A DNA stretch of 64,000 bases, from the NCBI RefSeq assembly GCF_006716205.1, contig NZ_VFOQ01000002.1, positions 372,001 to 436,000 on the forward strand. Direction: 5' to 3'. Made by a program: the position numbers and the translations under genes. This document shows, piece after piece, positions 25,070-33,496 of this stretch (positions are counted from its first letter, which is position 1; the number at the start of each line of letters is the position of its first letter). The DNA comes from Oryzihumus leptocrescens (lineage in GTDB: Bacteria > Actinomycetota > Actinomycetes > Actinomycetales > Dermatophilaceae). The notes under the pieces were generated by a model. It had not been told where the DNA came from. It did no database searches and worked only from the letters and a program-made list of their open reading frames with translations.

Positions 25070-25855
25070 ATGGCGACAGACGACTCTCAGATGACGACGG
25101 CCGCCCACAGCCCGGGTGGCGGCGACGCGAGCCGACCGTGGACAGAACTCGCGTCCGACTATGAGCAGGCGCGGTCCAGGGAGGACTCGCTGGATCGGCT
25201 GGTCGAGTGGCCCGCGCAGCGCGACATGCTCGGGGACGTCACCGGGTTGTCTTTGCTTGATGCCGGGTGCGGCAATGGAGCGAAGATCGCGCAACTGGTT
25301 CAGGACGGCGCGGTCGCCTCGGTCGGGGTCGACATCAGTGACAACTTCGTCACCGAAGCGCCACCTGGTTTGGAACTCATTCAGGGCGACCTCTCCGACC
25401 TAGCCGCAGTGCAGGGACTTGCCGGTCGGTCGTTCGACCGGATCTTGTTCTTGCAGTCGTTCGGTTACGCCAACGATCCGGTCCATGCGCTCAAGACGGC
25501 ACGGGCCATGCTCAAGGACGACGGGTTCGTGCTGCTGACCCGGACCCAGCCGATCCGATACGCCATCGAACGCGCCGAGGAGAACGGAACCACGCTTGGT
25601 GAGGAGTACTTCTCCACCAGTTCGTTCTCCTACCGCCATCGCAACTGGAACGAGGGCGTCACACTGACCAAGCGGCCCTACACGATGTCGGATCTGCTCA
25701 ACATTTTCAGCGCAGCGGGGATGTGGGTCGAGACCACGGTCGAGCCACAGATGTCGCGGGAGATCGGCGAGCGCTATCCACACAAGCAAGCCGTGCTGAA
25801 CAGATACCTCGGCATTCTCATGTTCAAGTTGCGACCGCTTCCGGTCCGCTTCTAG
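25070..25855 (+). CDS. Class I SAM-dependent methyltransferase
   Basis: A 261-residue methyltransferase. Motif I, LLDAGCGNG, is at residues 62-70 and binds S-adenosylmethionine; VASVGVDISDNF supplies the acidic residue for the ribose, and FDRILFLQSFGY is motif IV. The C-terminus (TKRPYTMSDLLNIFSAAGMW) resembles Methyltransf_11-type small-molecule enzymes. The substrate is unknown. The first copy of the short repeat lies 28 bases past its stop. Confidence 0.92.
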   Translation: MATDDSQMTTAAHSPGGGDASRPWTELASDYEQARSREDSLDRLVEWPAQRDMLGDVTGLSLLDAGCGNGAKIAQLVQDGAVASVGVDISDNFVTEAPPGLELIQGDLSDLAAVQGLAGRSFDRILFLQSFGYANDPVHALKTARAMLKDDGFVLLTRTQPIRYAIERAEENGTTLGEEYFSTSSFSYRHRNWNEGVTLTKRPYTMSDLLNIFSAAGMWVETTVEPQMSREIGERYPHKQAVLNRYLGILMFKLRPLPVRF

Positions 25856-25882
25856 GCGGGAAGGCTACCTCCGGCGGAGGCT

Positions 25883-25915
25883 GCGGCGGAAGACGCACTT
25901 CACGCAGCGCGGCAG
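25883..25915. repeat. Short intergenic repeat, copy A
   Basis: GCGGCGGAAGACGCACTTC followed by ACGCAGCGCGGCAG. Same orientation and about 85 percent identity with copies B (26568-26602) and C (27162-27195). It lies between two convergent genes. Confidence 0.75.
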
Positions 25916-25940
25916 TTGGGGGCGGTCGCCTCCGGCAGGT

Positions 25941-26453
25941 TCATGCTCGCCATGTCTGGCGGGGTCGGTAGCCCTGGCGGCGCAGCCAATGCTCGGTGTA
26001 CACGATCCTCGTGGGCGTGATGATCGTCAGCGGGTCGCTGGGTGGTTCGTCAAGCGATCGCCCGCGTTCGACGTGGTCGGACTGCCAGCGGAAGGCCTCC
26101 CAGTAGGGCTCGACCTCAGGGTCGTGGCGTTCGAGGGTCCTCGCGGTGCCGAACAGCTGCGCGCCCCGGCTACTGACCTGACCGATCAGGGTAGCCGCGA
26201 TTCCCGCGGACACGCGCGGATCGCGTCGGAGGTTGCGGGACTTCACGGAGGCGTTCCAGCTCGTGTAGAAGACCTCGAAGCCGAGGCTGAAGTAGCGAAC
26301 GGGTGTCGCGGTCGGACTGCCGTCGTCATTGACCGTCGCGATCACGGCCAGGTTGTGCGTCGAGAGCAGGTTCAGGATGCGCTCTTCGAGCTGCTCCCGA
26401 GGCAGGTCGCGATCGGGTGAGGGTCCGGCGAGCCAGGGGTTCGAGAGAGGCAT
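25941..26453 (-). CDS. Pyridoxamine 5'-phosphate oxidase-family protein
   Basis: A 170-residue split-barrel flavoprotein-like protein. NLAVIATVNDDGSPTATPVR is the family's first strand pair, and VKSRNLRRDPRVSAGI is the phosphate-binding segment for FMN or F420. Actinobacterial members of this group often use F420 rather than FMN. The substrate is not evident. The gene is flanked by repeat copies A and B. Confidence 0.9.
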   Translation of the reverse strand: MPLSNPWLAGPSPDRDLPREQLEERILNLLSTHNLAVIATVNDDGSPTATPVRYFSLGFEVFYTSWNASVKSRNLRRDPRVSAGIAATLIGQVSSRGAQLFGTARTLERHDPEVEPYWEAFRWQSDHVERGRSLDEPPSDPLTIITPTRIVYTEHWLRRQGYRPRQTWRA

Positions 26454-26567
26454 GCGCCAGTCTCCCAGCGATCAGAGCACCGGCGCGAGGAGACTCCATG
26501 AATGCCGACGACCAACTTCCTGTCATCGGCAGATCCGGGAAGGCGGCCTTACCCGGGTCGACGGCTC

Positions 26568-26602
26568 GCGGCGGAAAGACGCACCTCACTCTTCGCGGCA
26601 TG
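26568..26602. repeat. Short intergenic repeat, copy B
   Basis: GCGGCGGAAAGACGCACCTC followed by ACTCTTCGCGGCATG. It lies between the oxidase-family gene and the YunG-like gene, 72 bases from the latter's end. Confidence 0.75.
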
Positions 26603-26674
26603 AGCGTGCGCTTCCTGTGACATGCACATGACGCCGCGCGAAGCAGGCTCGCAAGATCGGCGCGTCCGCGCCTG

Positions 26675-27061
26675 CTACGAGCGCAGGGCGGCGGCGACTC
26701 GCTCCTGGAGGAGTTGGAACGGTTGCTCGCCTGCCGTGGAAGAGTTCCGTCCTGTTGTGACCCGGCGCTGGTTGATTAGCGATTCGGCGGGAGTGAACTG
26801 GTCCCGTGTCAGATCGAGTTCGACTCCGCCGGGCGTCACGTTCCAGTAGTGCACACCATCCACCCGGCCCTCGTACTCGACGTCGGCGACCATCAGATCG
26901 CCACCGAGCAGACTCTGGATGACGAGGGCGGTCGTTCCGCACTGACCTCGCGATGGCTGCCCGCTGCCCCGTGCCATGTAGTCAGCTGAGGCGAAGAAGG
27001 TGTCGGGCCCCCAAGACGAGCGCACCGCTGCTTCGACCTCGCTCAAGGTCCACGTCGGCAT
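26675..27061 (-). CDS. YunG-like protein
   Basis: A 128-residue protein similar to YunG. SSWGPDTFFASADYM near the start, RGQCGTTALVIQSLLGGDLM in the middle (a conserved Cys in GQCG) and GVELDLTRDQF near the end are the family pattern. The conserved Cys and the HYWN histidine hint at a papain-like or transglutaminase-like fold, but function is unknown. ATG at 27061 is the homology start; an upstream in-frame start at 27178 would run through the repeat. Confidence 0.8.
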   Translation of the reverse strand: MPTWTLSEVEAAVRSSWGPDTFFASADYMARGSGQPSRGQCGTTALVIQSLLGGDLMVADVEYEGRVDGVHYWNVTPGGVELDLTRDQFTPAESLINQRRVTTGRNSSTAGEQPFQLLQERVAAALRS

Positions 27062-27161
27062 GGACGTATTGTGCCGCAGGGGGCAAGGCCCACGGGCGAC
27101 GATCCTTCGGACGAGTGACATCCACTCATCGGCGGTCAGTAAAGGCGCAGATGCCCGACTG

Positions 27162-27195
27162 GCGGCGGAAAGACGCACTCACGCATCGCGGCATG
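27162..27195. repeat. Short intergenic repeat, copy C
   Basis: GCGGCGGAAAGACGCACTC followed by ACGCATCGCGGCATG. It is about 100 bases upstream of the YunG-like start, in the 225-base gap before the DUF1254 gene. Confidence 0.75.
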
Positions 27196-27287
27196 TGGGG
27201 ATGTTTGTGCTGGGCTACCCCTCGGCAACCGCCGCGCGTGTCCCCAGCGCAGCTGATCAGTGCCCGGTGAGTGGCCTGGTCGTGGCG

Positions 27288-28226
27288 TCAGTGGATGGGG
27301 TGGACGGCTGGGAATGTCCACGTGTGGTCGAGGATCTCGGGGCGCGGCCGGTAGAGCCGCACGGTGTAGTTCCAGCCGTCCATCAGGCGGAGGCAGTTGG
27401 GGCGCCCGTCGGAGCAGCCGCCGAGGTGCACCACCACTGAGCCGTCGGGCTCCTTGACCGCGGTGAACTGGTTGATGGTGCAGCCGCCCTTGTCGCTGTC
27501 TTCGAAGAAGCCATCGGCGTTGTACAGCGAGATCGACCAAAACGCGTCGACGGGCACGTCACGCACGGTGATGCGGTATTCCCCGACGGGGAGGCCGGGG
27601 TCGACCGTGGCGTAGAACGCCTCGCTCTCCGGCAGGCCACCCCAGCCCATCCCGGTGCCGATGAGGTGGCGCACGGGGTCGACGGCATTCTTCGTGCCGA
27701 ACATGCCGGTGGCCCCCGCGACGGTGCGGCCCAAGGTGAGCAGGGCGGCGCGCACCTCGTCGAGGGACTCCTTGTCGTACTCCGGGGTGGTCATGGGCTC
27801 GGCTGAGCCGGCCGTGACCGCGAACCCGTCCTGCACCGCGTTGGCGGCGGCGACGTCGGCCGGGTCGGCGGGGTCGGCCAGGACCCGGCCGACGAGCGTG
27901 ACGTAGCGGGTGCCGTGCTCGGCCACCTGGAGCCGGTGCTTCCCGGGTTCGTGGATCACCTGGTTGGTGAAGTGGTCTGCGTTGACCACCGCCAGAGAGA
28001 GGTAGCGGGCGCCGGCGTAGGGAAGCGTGACCACGGCGCCGTCCGCGAGGTCCACCACCGCGAAGCTGTAGAGGGTGTCGCGGTTCATCCGCACGACGGT
28101 CTGCTGGTCCAGCGGGGTCGGCACCCGTACGTGGTGGAAGCGGTTGACGCCACCGCCGGCCGACATGAGGTTCGTCATCATCCGCGCGGTCTCCGCGCGG
28201 ACGAAGTTGTCCACGGTGACCTTCAC
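27288..28226 (-). CDS. DUF1254/DUF1214 domain protein
   Basis: A 312-residue protein. DUF1254 spans about residues 5-130 ([20 protein letters not shown]) and DUF1214 the C-terminal ~110 residues ([17 protein letters not shown] and [15 protein letters not shown]). Such proteins are often exported, but no signal peptide is seen here. The start is GTG at 28226 with GGAGG five bases upstream; a longer frame would overlap the preceding gene. It is 20 bases downstream of the 221-residue gene, so the two form an operon. Confidence 0.85.
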   Translation of the reverse strand: MKVTVDNFVRAETARMMTNLMSAGGGVNRFHHVRVPTPLDQQTVVRMNRDTLYSFAVVDLADGAVVTLPYAGARYLSLAVVNADHFTNQVIHEPGKHRLQVAEHGTRYVTLVGRVLADPADPADVAAANAVQDGFAVTAGSAEPMTTPEYDKESLDEVRAALLTLGRTVAGATGMFGTKNAVDPVRHLIGTGMGWGGLPESEAFYATVDPGLPVGEYRITVRDVPVDAFWSISLYNADGFFEDSDKGGCTINQFTAVKEPDGSVVVHLGGCSDGRPNCLRLMDGWNYTVRLYRPRPEILDHTWTFPAVHPIH

Positions 28227-28246
28227 CGGGGCCTCCAATGCCGCCC

Positions 28247-28912
28247 TTACTCCCACGGGTCGAGGTTCCCGACGCCGTCGATCAGGCCCTGGTACATGTT
28301 GGCCAGGTCGTCGGGCACGATGTTCGCCAGCCCGGTGGTGGTGATGACCAGGTCCTGCGGGAGCGCCACGGTCCGGAACCGCCACCCCTCAGGTAGGGCC
28401 AGCCGCTCACCCAGCGATGGCAAGGTCGCCTCGGTCAGGTCGTGCGCGATGTGGTCGGTGAAGGTCTGCATGACCCAGGTGACCTCGTCCGGGGACCGCA
28501 GCAGGTGAACCGGCTTTCCGGCGACGAACTCGTACACGCTGTTGCGGTGGATCTGGGTGCGCCGGTACGCCAACGCAGACTGGTCCTGCCCCGGGTCGAA
28601 CCCGGCGGGCATGTGCATCTTTGCCACCAGGTTGAACGGCACACCATTGAACGTGGCGGGCTCACCGACCAGGTCGATCGTGAGCACGTCCATCATCCAG
28701 AAGCGGCGGGGGTTCTTCCACACCAGGTCGCACCCGTGCTCCGCGGCCAGCGCCTCGACGTCGATCGCCGTGAACTCCTCGTCCGGGCACGGCCCGCACC
28801 CGGTCGTGTTGTACACCAGCGCATCGAACCCGTCCGGGCCTCGCGTCAGGAGGAACAGCTCGCCCTGCGGATACGCCCGCATGCCCTCAACCCGAATCGT
28901 CGTCTCGATCAT
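28247..28912 (-). CDS. Hypothetical protein, partner of DUF1254 gene
   Basis: A 221-residue soluble protein that I do not recognise. It has a CGPCPDEEF cluster (about residue 40) reminiscent of a metal or redox site and a C-terminal segment, [19 protein letters not shown]. No signal peptide. It lies 20 bases upstream of the DUF1254/DUF1214 gene on the same strand, suggesting a shared task. The ATG at 28912 is chosen as the first start within strong coding sequence. Confidence 0.65.
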   Translation of the reverse strand: MIETTIRVEGMRAYPQGELFLLTRGPDGFDALVYNTTGCGPCPDEEFTAIDVEALAAEHGCDLVWKNPRRFWMMDVLTIDLVGEPATFNGVPFNLVAKMHMPAGFDPGQDQSALAYRRTQIHRNSVYEFVAGKPVHLLRSPDEVTWVMQTFTDHIAHDLTEATLPSLGERLALPEGWRFRTVALPQDLVITTTGLANIVPDDLANMYQGLIDGVGNLDPWE

Positions 28913-29388
28913 GAACCGAACGTACGACGGCGGCACCCAACCCGCCCTCACCCTGAAGGGATGACCGCGGCCACCGCGACCGTCGGGCCGCCAACCGGCA
29001 AACCCGAACGTCTTCTTGGTGTCGCTGCGCCGGTTCGACGTCAAGCCCGGCGGCCCGGCAAGGGAGGTGACGCTCCGCCGCACCCTCGGCCAGGGATTCA
29101 GCCGGCTGCTTCGGCCCAGGGGACCAGCTCTTTGTCACGAAGGTGCGCCGCAGCGGCCTCTGACCTGCAGTGATGGGGGTCGCGGTGACAGGACTTGAAC
29201 CTGCGGCCTCTTCGTCCCGAACGCGCCCCTGCGTTTTGGTGATTCTCGATTACGTTGCAGCACAGTGCATTTCGCGTAGGGCACTACGAGCCATTACATG
29301 GGTTTTGCGGGTCTGCGGGCTCGCGGAGGGCTCGCGAACTGAGGATGGACGGGTGCGGGCTCCGGGGTTGTCGGCGCCCCATTGGGCC
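28913..29388. other. Boundary region without a gene, containing the left att site
   Basis: No convincing coding sequence. Bases 29184-29223 are a tRNA-Pro remnant (the left attachment site of the AICE). The left part up to 29183 belongs to the chromosome; the remainder up to 29388 is the AICE left end. Confidence 0.6.
29184..29223 (-). other. Left attachment site (att), remnant of tRNA-Pro 3' half
   Basis: Forty bases match 41506-41545 with one difference (29194); the exact core is 29195-29223. It covers the anticodon loop to the T-arm of tRNA-Pro(CGG). To the left, the acceptor half reads CACCGCG in place of CACCCCG, so the displaced chromosomal end has begun to drift and the copy is not a functional tRNA. 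Confidence 0.93.
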
Positions 29389-29781
29389 CTACGCGAGGGC
29401 CAGCTCCAGGTCCGTAATCACGCGGCTCAATTCCTCGCCTGGTTCGAGCTGAAACTCGCCCTGAGCGACCCAGTTCGAAGGGTCGAGGTTGTTGCGAAGC
29501 TGGGCCCTGATGATCACGTGGCCGTCGTGTGTGGCGTCGAGAGAGAGGTCGCCCTCGAGGGACCGATACCTCTTGACTCCTGCCCATCCGCGCCAATGGT
29601 CGGCGAGGTCTCGAAAGTAGATGACCAACTGGTTCGACCCGGACGAGGAGTAGGAGGTGCCAACGACCGACTTGGACGCCACGAAGTCAGGGAAGGTGAG
29701 CTGCACCGCCAACATGTCGAGGTCGGCATCATCGGCATTGATGCGCAGTCCGTGGGGCGTCCCGATTGCGACCTCGACCAT
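29389..29781 (-). CDS. DUF6228 family protein
   Basis: A 130-residue soluble protein at the left end of the AICE. YFRDLADHWRGWAGVKRYRS with LSLDATHDGHV and the C-terminal EPGEELSRVITDLE fit DUF6228. Members are small immunity-like or hypothetical proteins; function is unknown. ATG at 29781 is the homology start. It is cargo rather than a transfer gene. Confidence 0.75.
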   Translation of the reverse strand: MVEVAIGTPHGLRINADDADLDMLAVQLTFPDFVASKSVVGTSYSSSGSNQLVIYFRDLADHWRGWAGVKRYRSLEGDLSLDATHDGHVIIRAQLRNNLDPSNWVAQGEFQLEPGEELSRVITDLELALA

Positions 29782-30025
29782 GGCGGCGAACCTAGCGTGG
29801 CAACAAGCGTCCCGCCATGCATTAGGTGTGCCGAGCGGCCGGCCAAACTGGCCCAAATGAGGGGGCCGACTTCAAACCGCGGAAAACGCGTTGGCCCTGC
29901 GGGAAGCGACTCGAGCGGCCCGATTCCGTGCTCGGCGGGCCCCATCCGTTGGTGGTTGCTCGGAGGTCAGTCGGGTGCGACGTCTCTTCTCTGTGGGAGA
30001 CCCGGGGGAGGTCTAGCTTTGATTC

Positions 30026-30217
30026 ATGGAGCCGGGGAGCAAGGCGCCGACCCCGAGGACGCGAGCAGCAACGTATGTGGTCGCTGGTATCGGGGTGGCC
30101 ATTTCCTTGGCGCTGGTGATCGCATGGGTGATCCCGAGGATCGTTGGTCTGCTCATCGTTGGCCTCATCGTTGGCTGGCTCTTCTGGCGGCGTTCAACCC
30201 CGCCACCGTCGGCGTAA
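30026..30217 (+). CDS. Small two-helix membrane protein
   Basis: A 63-residue protein with a basic N-terminus (KAPTPRTR) and two hydrophobic segments (about residues 17-35 and 39-54) ending in RRSTPPPSA. It lies in the AICE left end, 20 bases before a dispersed repeat. No named family. A GGGGGAGG sequence is upstream but 14 bases away. Confidence 0.55.
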   Translation: MEPGSKAPTPRTRAATYVVAGIGVAISLALVIAWVIPRIVGLLIVGLIVGWLFWRRSTPPPSA

Positions 30218-30238
30218 GGGTTGCCAAGCAGCGCGCGA

Positions 30239-30400
30239 ACGCGGGTCTGCGCATTGACCGCGACTTCGGCGGCTGGGTGTTTGCCCGCTGCGATGCGGGT
30301 ACGGGGGCCATGTCGACGGGGTTGAGCAGCCAGCCCCCTCGGCTGGGCGCAGCTGGGGCTTCGGGTAGCCGGCCACGAGCGGGCCTCCGTCGTCGCCAGC
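30239..30400. repeat. Dispersed ~160-bp repeat, copy 2
   Basis: Counterpart of 18075-18235, same orientation. Starting at ACGCGGGTCTGCGCATTGAC and ending at CGTCGTCGCCAGC, with the CCAGCC/GGCTGG hairpin conserved. This copy lies inside the AICE, between a small membrane protein and the terminator at 30429. Confidence 0.85.
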
Positions 30401-30428
30401 GCTTGAGACGTTGACCGGGGGAGGAGGT

Positions 30429-30467
30429 GAGGCGGGGCATTCCGACTGGATCGGCATGCCCCGCCTC
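30429..30467. terminator. Strong intrinsic terminator
   Basis: Perfect 12-base arms (GAGGCGGGGCAT at 30429-30440, complement at 30456-30467) with a 15-base loop, then GTTGTTGCGT. It isolates the downstream HD-HSP90 gene from upstream transcription. Confidence 0.85.
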
Positions 30468-30592
30468 GTTGTTGCGTCCTGGCCCGGCTCAGCCCGTGAG
30501 CGCGTAGCGGTGGGGTGCGCGAGGACGGCGCGAAGCGCCGCCCGCAGTGCGGGGTCCCACCGGCGAAGCGCGGAGGGCGTGGCCGGGCCGGG

Positions 30593-30622
30593 TCGCGCGG
30601 CGGAGCCGCGCCTTGAGCCAGT
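30593..30622. repeat. GC-rich hairpin repeat, copy 2
   Basis: Differs from 18781-18810 at two of 30 bases and keeps the GCGCGGC-GGA-GCCGCGC hairpin and the GAGCCAGT tail. It is about 65 bases upstream of the HD-HSP90 start. Confidence 0.75.
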
Positions 30623-30668
30623 ACGGAAAGTCTTCACCAGTCCGCGGAAGTGCCCCTGTCGCCGCCAC

Positions 30669-30674
30669 TATGCT
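30669..30674 (+). promoter_or_regulatory. Candidate -10 box of the HD-HSP90 gene
   Basis: TATGCT, 14 bases ahead of the ATG at 30689. With a start point about six or seven bases further on, the mRNA leader would be nearly absent. No convincing -35 element is seen. Confidence 0.35.
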
Positions 30675-30688
30675 TCGACGGCTAGTAC

Positions 30689-33496
30689 ATGAGCGCATGT
30701 CGTAGACGGGGACCCTACGTGAGCTACCAGGAAAGCCGGACTTGGCAACGGACTCTCGGATCGAGAGACGATGACCCGCACGCGGAGCAGCGGCAGAAAC
30801 TGCGGGCTGGATTCGAACAATTCCGAGCCCGGGTTGAGCCCCTGGCCTCTGAGATTCCGCTGAGTGTGCCTGGCTATACGGACCACTCCATATCGCATTG
30901 CGACAGCCTGTGGAGCGTCGTGGATATGCTGGTCTCGCAAGAATATCCAATCAATCCCGCGGAAGCGTTTGTGCTTGGCGGCACTTTCTTGATTCACGAT
31001 TTGGGAATGGGTGTCTCTGCGTACGGGGCCGGAGTCCGAGAGATAGTTGACGCCACCGATTGGCTCGATCTCCTTGCGTCAATGTATCCGGACACGTATC
31101 GGGCCATTCAGAATGAACTAAAGCGGTCTCTGGATGACAACCCAAATTGGGACGGGATTACTGACCCGAAAGCCAAGGCCGCTCTTACTGCTTACCTCCG
31201 CGCCAACCACGCTGATCATGCCAAAGCCATCATGACGCAACGCTGGAAGACGTCGAATGACGAGGATTTCTTTCTCCTTGAGGACGCCGAACTTCGGCAC
31301 TACTTCGGGGAACTTATTGGAGAATTGGCTCGAAGTCACTGGCAGGACGTGCAATCTCTTCCGGCGAGATTCGGCAAGGTGCGAGGGGCGGTGCCGAAGA
31401 TGCCGGCGGATTGGACAGTTGATCCCCTCAAGCTAGCGTGCATCTTGCGCACTTCGGATGCAGCGCAAGTGGATAGTCGGCGAGCCGACCCTCTGCACAC
31501 GCCTTTTAGGCAGCCGCAAGGTGAGTCGAAAAACCATTGGCTGTTTCAAGAGCGGATGTTGATGCCTCACCCGAAGGATGGCCGTCTCGTGTACACGAGC
31601 ACACGAGACTTTACTATCGACCAGGCATCCGCCTGGTGGCTCGCTTTCGACACGATTCAAATGATCGACGGAGAGCTCCGCAAGGTGGATGCAATCTTGG
31701 CGGACCTGAGGCGGCCAAGATTGGATGTCAGGTCAGTGGCCGGGGCGGATACGCCGACACGTCTTTCCGAATATATTCGCGCCACGGACTGGGTTCCTAT
31801 TGACGCGCGCCCCGTAATCAACGACACCGAAGGAGTGATTGCAAAACTTGGTGGGCAGGCACTGTATGGGCACCGCCAGGGGCACGTGGTTCTCCGGGAA
31901 CTTCTGGCAAATGCAGTGGATGCTACTCGGCTCAGGGCGGCCGAAGACCCACAGAGCGTCATCCAACCCGTGCGTGTCACGGTGACGCAAGATTCGGACG
32001 GAAGATTCGTCGTTGAGGTCGCCGACCAAGGAATAGGTATGACTGTGGAGGAGGTTGTCAACTTCCTCTGTGCCTTTGGCACATCGGGGTGGAATTCCTA
32101 CGCCACTCGAACGGAGCATCCGGGAGCATTGGCGGCTGGCTACCGGTCGACGGGCCAATTTGGGATCGGCTTCTATAGCGTTTTCATGCTTGCTGACGAG
32201 GTGACTGTCCAGTCTCGCTCCACGAATGTGGGGCCAACGGAAACCGCGATCCTGCATTTCTCAAACGGCCTTCATGAGCGCCCGGTGTTGCGCGTTGCCA
32301 ACTCACGTAACGACTGGCGGCGTGAGCCTGGCACTTCGATCAGTTTCGTGCTGCGTAATGGTGCTCAGGGAATCAGCGAACTAGTAAGCTCATTCGACCC
32401 GATCACCGATTTGTCAGACCTCGGTAGGGTCTTAACTGGCCAGACGCGCAGAGCCGCCCTGCTTTGCGGAATGCAAATTCTGGTCCAATGCCTTGGTGGC
32501 GCTGAGTACGAAGCGACAAGCGTCGTCCCATGGCGTGAGATGGACCCCGGAATCCTATTTGATCAACTGTACTTTCCAGACACGCAGTACTCGCAGTCGG
32601 CGGAGTATGCGCGATGGAGAAGGAACTTTGAGCGATACTCGCGCCCAGTATGTGGAGAGAATGGCGAAACCATTGGGCGCCTTTCTTTGAATTTGGATCC
32701 TGAGCAGCGCCCCCACGCCTACAGGGGTCGCACGCCGGGTAGGATCTATTGCGGTGGGTTCATCGCAAATGAAGTTCATGACATCGGTGGCGTACTCCTG
32801 GCTGAGCCCGACACGGCGGCGCGCAGCTCCACTCGTGCGGGCCTATCGCTCCGTGAGGGTCGCCGGTGGTTTGAGGAACAAGTTGAATTGTTGGGTGGCG
32901 AACTCGCCAACATTAGTGATCGACTTACTGTGGCCACTTGGGCCATCAATATGGGCGTGCCCCTCGAGGATCAGCCCTTTGTTCTCGGTAAGGGCGGCCC
33001 CTTGACTCCGGCCGCTTTTCAAGAATGGGCGCTGGATCGTGACCGTATCGAGATCGTCGATTTGATCGGCAACACCGCTGATTATGGAGATGGAACGCTA
33101 GTTTTCCTTGATGCGTCTAACGATGCACTGGTGAGATTGGGTGACGATATGGTCTCGTGCCCGTCGACCGAAGACTTTGACCTCATTCGATTCATCGAGG
33201 GCCCCATTGGCGGGGAACTTGAGTTTGCTGATGAATTTTTCTGTACGGGTGAGTCGATTCAGGAATGGTGGATCGATAGCGCGACGTCAGTCGCCGGAGA
33301 AGTGGTTCGGCGAGCCGCAGCCGCATGGGGGGTCAGCGTGATCGACCTCTTGAGGGCCTCGTGGCACTGTGAGCAAAGTTGGGAAGAAGACAGCGGCCTA
33401 GAGATCCTTTCCGTCCGAGGTGAGAAGCTTCGCGTGTCGGGCCTTGCGCTAGTTCGGCCAACTGCAAATTCGCCAGTGGCAGCGCCGTCAGTGTAG
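30689..33496 (+). CDS. HD phosphohydrolase-like + HSP90-like ATPase fusion
   Basis: A 935-residue cytoplasmic protein. The N-terminal HD-type domain (about 60-270) shows HSISH (His66/His70), HD at 103-104 in LIHDLGMG, NHADH near 174-177 and Asp256 in LRTSDAAQ, enough for a metal site. Residues ~370-540 form a GHKL ATPase of HSP90/HtpG style: N-box E404-LLAN-AVD411-A, DQGIGM at 446-451 and GQFGIGFYSVFM at 489-500. The C-terminal ~390 residues are unassigned. A start at GTG 30719 is also possible. GC content is lower than in its neighbours. HD-plus-HSP90 architectures of this type have been linked to bacterial conflict systems; the role here is inferred. Confidence 0.85.
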   Translation: MSACRRRGPYVSYQESRTWQRTLGSRDDDPHAEQRQKLRAGFEQFRARVEPLASEIPLSVPGYTDHSISHCDSLWSVVDMLVSQEYPINPAEAFVLGGTFLIHDLGMGVSAYGAGVREIVDATDWLDLLASMYPDTYRAIQNELKRSLDDNPNWDGITDPKAKAALTAYLRANHADHAKAIMTQRWKTSNDEDFFLLEDAELRHYFGELIGELARSHWQDVQSLPARFGKVRGAVPKMPADWTVDPLKLACILRTSDAAQVDSRRADPLHTPFRQPQGESKNHWLFQERMLMPHPKDGRLVYTSTRDFTIDQASAWWLAFDTIQMIDGELRKVDAILADLRRPRLDVRSVAGADTPTRLSEYIRATDWVPIDARPVINDTEGVIAKLGGQALYGHRQGHVVLRELLANAVDATRLRAAEDPQSVIQPVRVTVTQDSDGRFVVEVADQGIGMTVEEVVNFLCAFGTSGWNSYATRTEHPGALAAGYRSTGQFGIGFYSVFMLADEVTVQSRSTNVGPTETAILHFSNGLHERPVLRVANSRNDWRREPGTSISFVLRNGAQGISELVSSFDPITDLSDLGRVLTGQTRRAALLCGMQILVQCLGGAEYEATSVVPWREMDPGILFDQLYFPDTQYSQSAEYARWRRNFERYSRPVCGENGETIGRLSLNLDPEQRPHAYRGRTPGRIYCGGFIANEVHDIGGVLLAEPDTAARSSTRAGLSLREGRRWFEEQVELLGGELANISDRLTVATWAINMGVPLEDQPFVLGKGGPLTPAAFQEWALDRDRIEIVDLIGNTADYGDGTLVFLDASNDALVRLGDDMVSCPSTEDFDLIRFIEGPIGGELEFADEFFCTGESIQEWWIDSATSVAGEVVRRAAAAWGVSVIDLLRASWHCEQSWEEDSGLEILSVRGEKLRVSGLALVRPTANSPVAAPSV

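Noticed and set aside
25883-27195. CRISPR array
   Set aside because: The three repeat copies are 594-685 bases apart with genes between them and no cas gene is present.
29181-29230. Second tRNA-Pro gene
   Set aside because: Only the 3' half is present, the acceptor stem no longer pairs and the 5' half is missing; it is an att remnant.
29170-30414. 414-codon plus-strand ORF at the AICE left end
   Set aside because: It runs antisense through the DUF6228 gene, over the att site and into the repeat; no protein-like pattern.
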